NCBI GenBank assembly: GCA_019115125.1
Contig: DXEG01000014.1
Coordinates: 1-35,015, forward strand
Direction: 5' to 3'
Length of the DNA stretch: 35,015 nt
Source of the DNA: Candidatus Blautia faecipullorum
GTDB taxonomy: Bacteria > Bacillota > Clostridia > Lachnospirales > Lachnospiraceae
Below, piece by piece: positions 20,807 through 29,568 of the stretch (its first letter is position 1; every line of letters starts with the position of its first letter). The notes beneath the pieces are model-generated. The model saw nothing but the letters and a program-made list of their open reading frames with translations. It ran no database searches and had not been told where the DNA came from. Both the position numbers and the translations under genes were made by a program.

Positions 20807-21538
20807 TTACTTTCTCATCTGATATTCACTTTTTGCTTTTCGGGACAAAAGGCAGGTTTCCCCATTGTCCATCTCCACTGTCTGCTCTTTCAGATGCACC
20901 GCCCGGATACGCGCCCGGTTCACCAGATAGCTGCGGTGGCAGCGCCAGAAATCTTCTCCCAGACTTTCGGCGAAATGCTCCAGACTGCTGTTGAATTCAA
21001 GGAGCTCCTGATCCAGATGAAGCAAGAGGGTATGCCGCCGTCCGACGGCTTCAAAATAAAGGATACTCTCTATAGGGATATGCCGCACAGTATCCAGAAT
21101 CTTTATGGTACAGTAATTCCCCTGTCCCGGGCGCTGCGCCTTCATCCTCTCCTGAATACTTTCCAGACACTTCTGCACCCGCAGCGTCATGGAAGCTGTA
21201 TCGCCCTTGACAATGTAATCCAGCGCTTCCAGACGCAGGCGGAAGGTCTCAAAGGCAAGATCTCCGTGAGCAGTAATAAATACAATGAATCCCCGGGGAT
21301 CATACTCCCTCAGCTTCTGCGCCAGCGTAAGGCCGCTGATCTGTCCGGGAAAATCAATATCCAGAAAATAAATGGCGGGCACCGTATCTTCCCTCTGCCG
21401 GCGAAGAAGGATCTCCGGATCCTCCAGAGCCCGCACCGGCCCCATATCGTTGTCCAGGATCATGATCTGATCCGCTATGATCCGTTCCAGCTTCTCCCGG
21501 ACCGGTTTTTCATCGTCACATATATAAACGGGTATCAT
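20807..21538 (-). CDS. LytTR-family response regulator (AgrA-like)
   Basis: A 243-residue response regulator. The receiver domain has acidic residues D8-D9, the phospho-acceptor D60 in YFLDIDFPG, T89 and K111. The C-terminal LytTR DNA-binding domain spans about 140-240 (FEAVGRRHTLLL, LGEDFWRCHRSYLVN). It should be phosphorylated by the GHKL kinase encoded 22 bases upstream, and probably activates the PH-like/ABC exporter operon immediately downstream through the 21-bp-period repeat. AAAGGAGG precedes the ATG. No AgrB/AgrD-like peptide gene is seen in the window. Confidence 0.93.
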   Translation of the reverse strand: MIPVYICDDEKPVREKLERIIADQIMILDNDMGPVRALEDPEILLRRQREDTVPAIYFLDIDFPGQISGLTLAQKLREYDPRGFIVFITAHGDLAFETFRLRLEALDYIVKGDTASMTLRVQKCLESIQERMKAQRPGQGNYCTIKILDTVRHIPIESILYFEAVGRRHTLLLHLDQELLEFNSSLEHFAESLGEDFWRCHRSYLVNRARIRAVHLKEQTVEMDNGETCLLSRKAKSEYQMRK

Positions 21539-21560
21539 CTTTTCCTCCTTTCAAGACTCG

Positions 21561-22928
21561 TCAGCGTACCGGAATAAACAGCTCCTGCACGAACATACTG
21601 TCCTTCAGATAAGTCCGCATAGCGCATCCCCTGTACCTGCTAATGATCTTGCGGTAGCTGGAAAGCCCGGTGCCGTGCCCTCTTCCCTTGGTGGTATATC
21701 CTTTCCGGTTCAGAGCCGCCATATCCGGCTTACTGCTGTAGTTGTTTGCCACCGCCAGAAATAATTGTTTTTCCTCCTGCAAAAGGACAATCCGCACCAG
21801 TCCATCCTGATCGGGAGCCGCCTCAATAGCGTTATCCAGAAGGATGCCCGCCGCCCGGAGAAGATCCTCCGTATCCATCCCCGGGTGATCCTTTACAGGA
21901 TACAATACCTCAAGAACCGCCTTCATCCGCATCTGGCGCATCTTTGCCAGCTTAGTGGCAAGAAGGCTGCGGAGCGGATACAGGCCGATATTGTTCAGGC
22001 AGTCCATCTGGGCAATCTCACTTCCAAGCTTGTCGTCGAAATAGCTGCTGGTCTTTCTCATAAAATCCTGGATCCCCGCCAGATCTCCCTCCTGTGCCTG
22101 AAGGGTCAGGCCGGAAAAAAGATTCGTAAAATCATGGCGGAAGGCGCGGATCTCCTGCTGAAGCTCCTCCAGCAGCTCCATATGCGCCTGCTGCTGCAGA
22201 ATCGTCTCCTCCTGCGTGCGGATCTTATCCTGTCCGGCGGTATACATGGCTGCAAACTGTATCAAAAACATCCCCACCACGATCAGCGCGAAGAAAAACA
22301 TGGCGTATTTCGCATCCGGGGCGGTATCCGGCGAAACGATCCGAAGCACCGGAAGGGTACACATCAGAATATAGCTGACGGCCAAGGTCAGTACAGCACG
22401 GGCGCGGCTCCTGAATAAAGCCGAAAAATAACGGTAAAATTCCGACTTCCGCAGAAGGAAGGACGCAAGGCATGCCACGGCGAGACAGAGAGTATAAGGA
22501 ATATAAAACCGCACAAAAACAAGAAAATGCTGCCTGTCAAATAAGGGACTGTAGGCATCCAAGGCTTCCGTCATCACCGAGCTGGTCGTAAGAATGATAA
22601 AGTTTCCCAGCACCGCCGCCGTAACCGTATGCCAAAGAGGAAGGCGGAAGGCACGGTACAATAGCCAGCCGAGAAACCACGCGGTCAGAGTATAGCAGGC
22701 AATATCGAAAAGCGGCGATTCAGCAGCCGCATCTCCGGCGCCCGCTATATAAAGTATCATACTGACTCCCATAGAAAGCCACTGTATAACCACAGCGCCG
22801 CCCGCAAAAACTCCCAGATATCCCCAGCGTATCTTTCTTCCCAGAATACCTACCGTCAGTACGAACAGCGCAAGCGCCATAAAAACAAACGTATAGCTTA
22901 CTGAAAAAAGCCGAAATGCCAGACTCAT
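21561..22928 (-). CDS. GHKL sensor histidine kinase (AgrC-like)
   Basis: A 455-residue kinase. The N-terminal half has about six to seven membrane segments up to residue 230. A helical dimerisation region contains H265 in EIRAFRHDFTNLF, the phosphorylated His of this class. The ATPase domain shows the N box LLDNAIEAA with N366 and the glycine loop GRGHGTGLSSYRKI. The membrane-rich sensor without a large outside domain resembles peptide-sensing AgrC/BlpH kinases. It lies only 12 bases after dinB, so the two may be cotranscribed, and 22 bases before its partner regulator. The signal is unknown. Confidence 0.92.
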   Translation of the reverse strand: MSLAFRLFSVSYTFVFMALALFVLTVGILGRKIRWGYLGVFAGGAVVIQWLSMGVSMILYIAGAGDAAAESPLFDIACYTLTAWFLGWLLYRAFRLPLWHTVTAAVLGNFIILTTSSVMTEALDAYSPLFDRQHFLVFVRFYIPYTLCLAVACLASFLLRKSEFYRYFSALFRSRARAVLTLAVSYILMCTLPVLRIVSPDTAPDAKYAMFFFALIVVGMFLIQFAAMYTAGQDKIRTQEETILQQQAHMELLEELQQEIRAFRHDFTNLFSGLTLQAQEGDLAGIQDFMRKTSSYFDDKLGSEIAQMDCLNNIGLYPLRSLLATKLAKMRQMRMKAVLEVLYPVKDHPGMDTEDLLRAAGILLDNAIEAAPDQDGLVRIVLLQEEKQLFLAVANNYSSKPDMAALNRKGYTTKGRGHGTGLSSYRKIISRYRGCAMRTYLKDSMFVQELFIPVR

Positions 22929-22940
22929 AAATACTTCCTC

Positions 22941-24185
22941 CTATCCTCTCTCTCTTTCATTTTCCATCTGGGCCTTTGCCTTTCTTCCTATTCGGGAAGA
23001 AATGTTCATGGTGCTGGCTCTTTTAATCTTATCGCTGCCAAATTTTCTGCGGATCGTATCCAGGGCTTCATCCATCTTTTTTCTCCGCTCTCTTTCCTTC
23101 GGATTTTCAAACAATGAAAACTGCTGATATTCCTCTTCCAAAAGCCCTGTCAAAGCCACTCCCAAAAGGCGCAGAGGCTGGCCCTTCCATGATTCCCGAA
23201 AGAGCTTCCGGATATTTATATAGATTTCGTCCGTCACATCCGTAGGCTCTGAGAGGGTACACTGATGGGATTTATTTTTAAAATCAAGGGTGCGGAAGCT
23301 CACCGCCACACAGGTACATTTCTTTCCTTCCCGGCGCATCCTGGCGGCCACTACATCGCACTGGCTGAGTAGAATGGGAAGCGCCTGCTCCTCAGACACA
23401 ATATCCTCCTCAAAGGTAGTTTCCACACTGAAGCCCTTGGCTTCCTCCTTCTGGGACTTTACAGGGGAATCATCTATGCCGTTGGCATACTGATGAAGGT
23501 GACGGCCCGCTTTTTCTCCCAGCAGGCTCTGGATCTCCTTCTCATCCTTATGAGCCAGATCTCCGATGGTCCGTATCCCGGCCTGCAGAAGCTTTTTTTC
23601 AGAAGAAGCGCCCAGGGACAGAAGCTCTCTTACAGGAAGAGGCCACATTTTGTCCGGGATTTCCTCCGGAAACAGAGTATGTACCCTGTCCGGCTTCTCG
23701 AAATCGGAGGCCATTTTCGCCAGAAGCTTATTTACAGAAATACCGATATTCACTGTAAACCCAAGCTCTTTGTATATTTTGTCTTTTATTTCATGAGCAG
23801 TGGCCACAGGATCCGGATAGACCAGCCTCGTCCCGCTCATATCAAGAAAAACCTCGTCTATGGAAAAGGATTCCATAGCCGGGGCATAGGAGGCGCAGAT
23901 TTCCTTAAAAGCCCGGGAGCATCTGTCGTAAAGCTCAAAATCAGAGGGAACACAGACAAGTTCCGGACATTTCCTGAGCGCCATAGCCACCGGTTCTCCG
24001 GTTTTGACGCCGTACTTTTTTGCCGGAATGGATTTTGCCACAACGATACCTGTACGCTTACGGGGATCCCCGCCTACGCAGGAAGGGATTTCCCTGAGAT
24101 CGGCAAGTCCCTGTTTTACTCTTTTTACAGCCTCCCAGGATAAAAATGCGCTGTTTACATCAACATGAAAAATCAGACGTTCCAT
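22941..24185 (-). CDS. dinB: DNA polymerase IV (Y-family)
   Basis: A 414-residue translesion polymerase. Catalytic acids are D9 (HVDVNSAF) and D110-E111 (SFSIDEVFLD). The helix-hairpin-helix and little-finger regions follow, and QQFSLF near residues 354-359 is a typical sliding-clamp-binding motif. A long upstream in-frame extension is open but has no family match; MERLIFHVDVN at 24185 is the family start, with AAGGG upstream (a second ATG at 24194 is less likely). No recognisable LexA box is seen upstream. A hairpin at 24239-24277 separates it from the ABC permease gene. It directly precedes the histidine kinase gene. Confidence 0.95.
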   Translation of the reverse strand: MERLIFHVDVNSAFLSWEAVKRVKQGLADLREIPSCVGGDPRKRTGIVVAKSIPAKKYGVKTGEPVAMALRKCPELVCVPSDFELYDRCSRAFKEICASYAPAMESFSIDEVFLDMSGTRLVYPDPVATAHEIKDKIYKELGFTVNIGISVNKLLAKMASDFEKPDRVHTLFPEEIPDKMWPLPVRELLSLGASSEKKLLQAGIRTIGDLAHKDEKEIQSLLGEKAGRHLHQYANGIDDSPVKSQKEEAKGFSVETTFEEDIVSEEQALPILLSQCDVVAARMRREGKKCTCVAVSFRTLDFKNKSHQCTLSEPTDVTDEIYINIRKLFRESWKGQPLRLLGVALTGLLEEEYQQFSLFENPKERERRKKMDEALDTIRRKFGSDKIKRASTMNISSRIGRKAKAQMENERERG

Positions 24186-24238
24186 AGTGTTCATTTCCCT
24201 TAAAAGCTCTGTATTTCTCAGTTCTTTCACAGCCGGAA

Positions 24239-24277
24239 AGCCCCGCTGCGACAGTTTCATTTTATCACAGCAGGGCT
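24239..24277 (-). terminator. Hairpin between ABC permease gene and dinB
   Basis: Arms AGCCC-C-GCTG (24239-24248) and CAGC-A-GGGCT (24268-24277) with one bulge, followed on the minus strand by TTCC. The downstream T-run is weak. A TTGACA box (24288-24293, minus) overlaps the region and could be a dinB promoter with an imperfect -10. Confidence 0.5.
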
Positions 24278-24303
24278 CAGATTGCCATGTCAAATATGAA
24301 GGG

Positions 24304-25014
24304 TTACTTCCTTTGCCGGCGGGAACGTACGGCAAGAAACGCCAGCCCGGATATCAGCAGAAACATCTGTACGCACACCAGCTCTGCCGGAACAGAAAAA
24401 TCGGGATCTGCAGCTCCAAGGGCCAGCGGGTATTCTGAAAAAAAGCTTCCCGTCCAGAGGGAAAACAGCTCCGGCAGCGGCAAAGCCCGGAGCGCCAGCG
24501 GAACCGGCATCCACACATAGACCATCCAGGATTGTTTCTGTCCGAGAAACCAGCCGCTTCCCAGAGCAAATACCAGAGGCGGGATCAGCTCAAGAAAAAC
24601 AGGAAAAATCAATGTTTCCCACCTGCGCCATCCAAAATACATACTATAAAACACAGCGGCCTCCGCAGTGCAGGCCAGAATCAAAATCCCGGTTCCCGAA
24701 AGAGCCGCGGCGTTTCGTACAAGGGAGTACCTGCGCTGCGGTACAGGAGCGGCATCTGTCAGTACCGCCGTCCGTTTCGCCTTCCCGGAGGTAAAAAAAG
24801 TCAGAAAGAACAGCGCTCCGATCCAGATGAGCGGAAGCATCCGGCTCAGATAATCCCCAAAGCTCCAGGGAGAAAAGGGAGCCGTGCGGGATATGCCCTG
24901 GATCGTTACATTGCTCAATGTCTGCCAGCCGTAAAACAAAAGCGCCGCCATAAGTCCAAAGAAAAATTTGTTCCAGAGCAGCCGTTTGCACTCATATTGA
25001 AATATTTTCGTCAA
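24304..25014 (-). CDS. ABC-2-type permease, second subunit, 236 residues
   Basis: A hydrophobic protein with about six membrane segments (first near residues 17-33, last near 213-230), preceded by FQYECKRLLWNKFFFG, a common start of ABC-2 permeases. It appears to start at TTG (25014), with AGGAGG 9 bases upstream, and overlaps the 3' end of the permease-peptidase gene by 23 bases. That overlap indicates translational coupling, so it should pair with the fused permease and the ATPase at 27193. The C-terminus is basic. Cargo unknown. Confidence 0.78.
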   Translation of the reverse strand: MTKIFQYECKRLLWNKFFFGLMAALLFYGWQTLSNVTIQGISRTAPFSPWSFGDYLSRMLPLIWIGALFFLTFFTSGKAKRTAVLTDAAPVPQRRYSLVRNAAALSGTGILILACTAEAAVFYSMYFGWRRWETLIFPVFLELIPPLVFALGSGWFLGQKQSWMVYVWMPVPLALRALPLPELFSLWTGSFFSEYPLALGAADPDFSVPAELVCVQMFLLISGLAFLAVRSRRQRK

Positions 25015-27196
25015 GATTCAGATCCTCCTCCAAAAGCCCGCAGGCGTCTAAAAATTCTTCATAGGTCAGATACGGATATGCAGGATCCAGTTCCCGGTTG
25101 AAAAGACCGCGCAGAATCTCATCCATAGCCTTTTCGCCGCCCAGCAGCTCCTGCGCCTTCCATATTTTCAGCGGCATTTCGCAGTATTGTCTTACATAGG
25201 ACAGGCTGTTGGAAATTTCGAGCTGCTTATCCTCCGGCAGTGAATCCAGATATTCCGGGTTTCTCACATAAAAATTCTGATAATAATCGTCCGTCTCCTT
25301 CTTCCACTGCTCCACATATTTTTCCCGGGCATACTCCTCTCCGTAAAGCTCCTTCGCGATACGATAGGTTGTGTAGACGGTCAACCCCTCTGCCGTCCAG
25401 GGATTAGTCGGATCCGAGCTGTCGAACATGTTTCCCAGTCCCCACCACTGATGGACCAGCTCATGAATCATCACCTCTCCTGCCGCCGCGCCTTTGGAAG
25501 CGTTATTAAGATTGGAAAAAGTAAAATCCGCCTCATCCAGGAGACTGGCCCCGTTTGTGGCATATCCGCCGCCAACAACCCGGCTCTGGATCAGCTTTAG
25601 CGTGTCTCCCGCTCCGAATGATAGCTCTCCATAATGCTCCGTACAGTAATCCGCCACAGCTTTCACCGCGTCCGCCGCTTTTGCCTCCTCCATAACAGCC
25701 TGGTGTTTCCGTCCATAGTAGAATTCTATGGTGATGCCTCCTGCCTCTATATCCTGCCGGATGTAATCCCCGGCGTAGACGATCCCGCCTGTTCCGCTGT
25801 GCTCATATCTCCAGGTCGCCGTCCCGTCCTCATGGGTTTCCACCACCTCCGCGTCCCCCGATCCGAAGGGGATTACGGTCATAGACCGGGGCAGTGTGAT
25901 TTCGATAGAAGCAGGATACATATTCTCGTCAGGCTGTATGTTCATAAGCCGCGGAGCCAGCGCCGCGTTTTCCAGGCAGAGATATTCACTGCTGATTTCC
26001 ATACCGCCCTGCATGGAAGCCATATTGCGGTTTTCCTGAGGAAATCCTCCGTATTCCACCGTCAGCTCTACATTTTCCTCCGCCGGGATTTCCACCTCCA
26101 GCAGGGCTTCATTATACTCCTGATAATCTCCAAGGCTATAATCCGCGGCTTTACCGTTTACCTGAACAGACGAAACGCGGTATCCGGGAACCACTCCAAA
26201 GGAAGCCTGCTGACTTTTTCCCGACGTGTTCACAAGCTGATAGGCAGCCCTTCCTTTTACCCTCCCCGAAGAGGTGTCCGGAAATACCTCAGCGCTCCTG
26301 CCGCTGCAGAGGACTCCTTCCAGATAAGGAATTTCCATAAAAGACATCACGGTTTCGTCAGGATTGCTGCGATCCACCAGAGGCTGAGCCGCATAGGCCG
26401 TACAGGAGCATACCAGCAGAAGTACGGCAATGGCCGGGCGCGCGATACGCCGGGCGTTTCTGATAAAGGAGCCCGCGATGCTTTTTCCATACTGCCGGAC
26501 GCAAAGACGGGACAGCGCCCAGAGACCTGTCAGGGCCGCCAGCCAGGTCAGGCGCATATAGGCCACAGAGCGAAAAATACGGAAATTGGAAAAATCATCC
26601 GACAGCGCCCAGACAGATGGATTCAGCCAGCATATCTGCCACTCTCCCTCCCACACAGTCAGACTGAGTCCGGCGAAGGCCGCAAAAAGCACAAGGGACA
26701 GATCCGCTCTCCCTGTGAACTGATAAGCGGAGGCGGCCGCCAAAATACACAGCGGCAGAGCCACCCCCATAAACAGCAGATAAGCCAGAAAATAATCCTG
26801 ACCGCCGAAAACAGAGCCGATCAGCCAACGGCTTACAGGAAGCCATGCCAGCATAACAAAGGCCAGAGTCAGAATAGCTGTCCCGGCTAACGCCGCCATC
26901 CTCACAAAGGTCATTTCCAAAGGGGAAACAACCGCGTCCAGAAGTACCTCCGTCCGGCTGCGGACTGTCCGGTCAAGCTCATAAACAGTCAGTATAGCAA
27001 AAAGGATACCTCCCACAACGCCTCCGGCAATGGATGGATTTGCCAGATACACCGAAAGCATGGTACTGGCCGAAGCCGGCTTATACAGGATCAGCCCTGC
27101 TGCCGGGGAAAGCACAGTCAAAAGAATTATGAGCCAGGTAAAACGGCTATGGAGAAGCCTCCGCAGTTCTAATGGAAGCATACGCAGCATTTTCAT
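24992..27196 (-). CDS. ABC-2 permease fused to M1-like zinc metallopeptidase domain
   Basis: A 734-residue two-part protein. Residues about 1-270 contain six to seven membrane segments typical of ABC-2 permeases. The rest is a large, probably extracellular domain with a beta-rich part (about 280-500) and a gluzincin domain with H578-E-L-V-H582 and E603 in WTAEGL as third zinc ligand. The spacing from second His to Glu is 20 residues, two more than in classic M1 enzymes. Zinc ligands and catalytic Glu are intact, so activity is plausible. The start is clear (GAGGAGG before ATG) and overlaps the ATPase stop by four bases. The set may export and trim a peptide, or sense or process envelope peptides. 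Such fusions are annotated in other Clostridia; function unproven. Confidence 0.88.
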   Translation of the reverse strand: MKMLRMLPLELRRLLHSRFTWLIILLTVLSPAAGLILYKPASASTMLSVYLANPSIAGGVVGGILFAILTVYELDRTVRSRTEVLLDAVVSPLEMTFVRMAALAGTAILTLAFVMLAWLPVSRWLIGSVFGGQDYFLAYLLFMGVALPLCILAAASAYQFTGRADLSLVLFAAFAGLSLTVWEGEWQICWLNPSVWALSDDFSNFRIFRSVAYMRLTWLAALTGLWALSRLCVRQYGKSIAGSFIRNARRIARPAIAVLLLVCSCTAYAAQPLVDRSNPDETVMSFMEIPYLEGVLCSGRSAEVFPDTSSGRVKGRAAYQLVNTSGKSQQASFGVVPGYRVSSVQVNGKAADYSLGDYQEYNEALLEVEIPAEENVELTVEYGGFPQENRNMASMQGGMEISSEYLCLENAALAPRLMNIQPDENMYPASIEITLPRSMTVIPFGSGDAEVVETHEDGTATWRYEHSGTGGIVYAGDYIRQDIEAGGITIEFYYGRKHQAVMEEAKAADAVKAVADYCTEHYGELSFGAGDTLKLIQSRVVGGGYATNGASLLDEADFTFSNLNNASKGAAAGEVMIHELVHQWWGLGNMFDSSDPTNPWTAEGLTVYTTYRIAKELYGEEYAREKYVEQWKKETDDYYQNFYVRNPEYLDSLPEDKQLEISNSLSYVRQYCEMPLKIWKAQELLGGEKAMDEILRGLFNRELDPAYPYLTYEEFLDACGLLEEDLNLDENISI

Positions 27197-28053
27197 CGCG
27201 CCTCCTCTCTGGAGATCAGATAGAGATAAGCGTCCTCAAGAGTAGGTTCCTCCGACCTGGCATAGGAGGGAAGATCATCTCCCACTGCCCGGCAGCGGAT
27301 GCCCCGGCTGGTATTCACCCGTGCCGTAATATGCAGTCCTGCCTCCCGGGATACCTCCTCCTCCCAGAAAACGCCCACATGGCCTTCGGCGGCCTGAATC
27401 AGCTCCCCGGGCGTTCCGGTAAACAAAATACCGCCATGGTTTATCACAATGATCTGATCGCATACGGACTGCACGTCCTCAATGATGTGAGTGGACAAAA
27501 GCACGAGCCTGTTCTGAGCCCTTCGGGAGAACAGATTCCGGAAGTGGATCCTTTCCTCCGGATCCAGTCCTACAGTAGGCTCGTCAAGGATCAAAAAGGG
27601 CGGATCCCCCAAAAGAGCCTGAGCGATGCCGACTCTCTGTCTCTGTCCTCCCGAAAGAGTACGGATCCCGGCTTTTCTTTTTTCCTCCAGATTTACCGCG
27701 TGGATCACCTCCTCCACAGCATCTTTTCTGTGCGCCAGCCCCTTCAAGGCAGCCATATATTCCAGAAACTGAGTTACTGTAAGCTCGTCAAACAGCCCGA
27801 AGTCCTGGGGCAGATAGCCGAGAAGGGATTTCAGCTCCCGCTCTTTTTCTGAGAGAGGCCGCCCATTCACAAAAACAGCCCCGGATGAAGGCATTAAAGC
27901 CGCTGCCAAAAGCTTCATCAGAGTGGATTTTCCGGCGCCGTTGGGCCCCAGAAGTCCGGTGAGGCTCGGACTTTTCAGCCTGATGCCGACGTCCTTCAGA
28001 GCCCGTTTCCCGCTGGGATAGGTCATTCCTACCTTTCGAATATCAATCTCCAT
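27193..28053 (-). CDS. ABC transporter ATP-binding protein
   Basis: A 286-residue ATPase. Walker A GPNGAGKST (about 36-44), signature LSGGQRQRV, Walker B LILDEPTVGLD and switch His in LSTHIIED are all canonical. A C-terminal extension of about 70 residues (after NHGGILFTGTPGELI) is typical of ABC-2 exporters. It overlaps the permease-peptidase gene by four bases and follows the sensor kinase gene after 126 bases. It should drive the fused permease and its partner. An efflux or resistance role is plausible given the two-component system upstream, but the cargo is unknown. Confidence 0.95.
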   Translation of the reverse strand: MEIDIRKVGMTYPSGKRALKDVGIRLKSPSLTGLLGPNGAGKSTLMKLLAAALMPSSGAVFVNGRPLSEKERELKSLLGYLPQDFGLFDELTVTQFLEYMAALKGLAHRKDAVEEVIHAVNLEEKRKAGIRTLSGGQRQRVGIAQALLGDPPFLILDEPTVGLDPEERIHFRNLFSRRAQNRLVLLSTHIIEDVQSVCDQIIVINHGGILFTGTPGELIQAAEGHVGVFWEEEVSREAGLHITARVNTSRGIRCRAVGDDLPSYARSEEPTLEDAYLYLISREEAR

Positions 28054-28179
28054 ATTGTCTGTATTCCTTTCTTTTAGTCTGCACCTCTGCCGGACACATA
28101 CCGCTCCGGCGGGATACCTAAAAAATACAGAAACAAGATGGAGATCAGATGGAGCCGCGGGGTATTTGCCGTGAACTTT

Positions 28180-29568
28180 TTATCGTTTTTTATTTGACCG
28201 GAAGTCCGCCGTAAACCGTACGCCCTTTTCCGTATTTTCCATTCCATAGTAAATGCCGTGGTGCTCAAGGATCACACTGACAATATACAGGCCCAGCCCG
28301 CTGCCGCCGCTGTTCCTGCTGCGGGATTTATCCACTCTGTAAAAGGGCATAAAAATCTTCTTCAGATCCTCCTCTGCCAGATGGACTCCTGTATTCTCCA
28401 CAGAAAACATTCCTTCCTTCAGTGAAACACGAATCCCGGCCCCACAGGGAGAATACTCCGCCGCGTTTCCCACCACATTGGAAAACACCTTTTCCAGCAG
28501 CCTTCCGTCTCCCTGATAATGGAAGTCCGGATCTATAGAAAGAAAAAGCTCCATCTGCCTGTCTTCCAGCCTTCCTTTTATCTTCCGGCAGCTTTTTTCC
28601 AGCATACTGCTGATATCCAGATCCTCAGTCCGAAGCCGAAAATCGCTGCCGCCCATTCTGGCGGCCATGAGAATTTCCTTCACTGTCTTTTCCATTTCAT
28701 TGACTGTTTTCAGACAGTGGCGCAGATATCTGTCCCTGTTCCTGTACTCACCCACCTGACAGATCATTCCCTCAAGCTCACCCTTCATAATGGTGACCGG
28801 GGTTTTCAGTTCATGGGATACCGCGGTAAAAAAATCAATTCTCTGCTTTTCCTGCTCCCTCTCCCTTTCAATATCCTGCCGCAGACGCTCGTTGGCTGTT
28901 TTCAGGCTTTCCAGCGCGTTTCCAAGCTGCCGGGACATGGTGTTCAGGCTCTCCGACAGAACACCGATCTCGTCCTTTCTCTTCACTTCGCATTTCCATG
29001 TCAGATCCAGACTGCTCATCCTTTTCGCCACCTGGCATATATGGATCAGCGGTCTGGAATAATATCTGGAGCAGATCAGAGCCCCTGTAACGGAAATTGC
29101 CAGAATGATCGCCGCGATAAAGGGGATCAGCTTCAGAAGTATATCCTGGGACTGGGATACCTCCGTCAGTGAAACAACGGCAAAAATCTCAAAGCTTTTT
29201 CCATCCTGCCAGAAAGAAGAGACATAGCTCATAGACGCAGCCGTCTCGGAGGATGCCCTGACATCCTCCATATCCGCGTAATTCACAGAAAATATCTCCT
29301 CGCCCTTCTCGCTTCGGATGGTAAGCGAAGCATTATTTTTCATAGAGAATTTCAGCAGCTTCTCCGAATTTTCCTCCCAGCCGCTTTTCTCAAGGAGTTC
29401 CACCAGGCCGCAGAAATCTGACGACGCCTGGTTCTCCAGCCTGGCGTGATAATTTTTCGGAAGAAAAATCATCACCGTGGCGTATATAAAAACACAGCAG
29501 ACTGCCAGCAGCGCCACCATGCTGATAAAAGTTTTTGCCTGAATACTCTCACTGATTTTCTTTCTCAA
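28180..29568 (-). CDS. Two-component sensor histidine kinase (HAMP/HisKA type)
   Basis: A 462-residue kinase with two membrane segments (about 13-36 and 147-167) and an outside sensor domain of about 110 residues. It continues with a HAMP segment, a coiled region, the H box AVSHELKTP with H252, the N box VVGNAAEYSP with N368 and the glycine box GGSGLGLYIV. It appears to start at TTG with AGGA upstream and overlaps the regulator gene by 20 bases. The partner regulator is directly upstream, and the ABC transporter with the peptidase-fused permease follows. It probably senses an envelope or peptide stress that the transporter handles. Confidence 0.93.
   Translation of the reverse strand: MRKKISESIQAKTFISMVALLAVCCVFIYATVMIFLPKNYHARLENQASSDFCGLVELLEKSGWEENSEKLLKFSMKNNASLTIRSEKGEEIFSVNYADMEDVRASSETAASMSYVSSFWQDGKSFEIFAVVSLTEVSQSQDILLKLIPFIAAIILAISVTGALICSRYYSRPLIHICQVAKRMSSLDLTWKCEVKRKDEIGVLSESLNTMSRQLGNALESLKTANERLRQDIEREREQEKQRIDFFTAVSHELKTPVTIMKGELEGMICQVGEYRNRDRYLRHCLKTVNEMEKTVKEILMAARMGGSDFRLRTEDLDISSMLEKSCRKIKGRLEDRQMELFLSIDPDFHYQGDGRLLEKVFSNVVGNAAEYSPCGAGIRVSLKEGMFSVENTGVHLAEEDLKKIFMPFYRVDKSRSRNSGGSGLGLYIVSVILEHHGIYYGMENTEKGVRFTADFRSNKKR

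Noticed and set aside
24186-24303. LexA box upstream of dinB
   Set aside because: I looked for GAAC-N4-GTTC-like sites and found none; SOS control cannot be claimed from the sequence.
25634-26890. Long plus-strand open frame (418 codons) opposite the permease-peptidase gene
   Set aside because: It is antisense to a gene with clear domains, has a low-complexity His/Arg/Gln-rich translation and no family motif.
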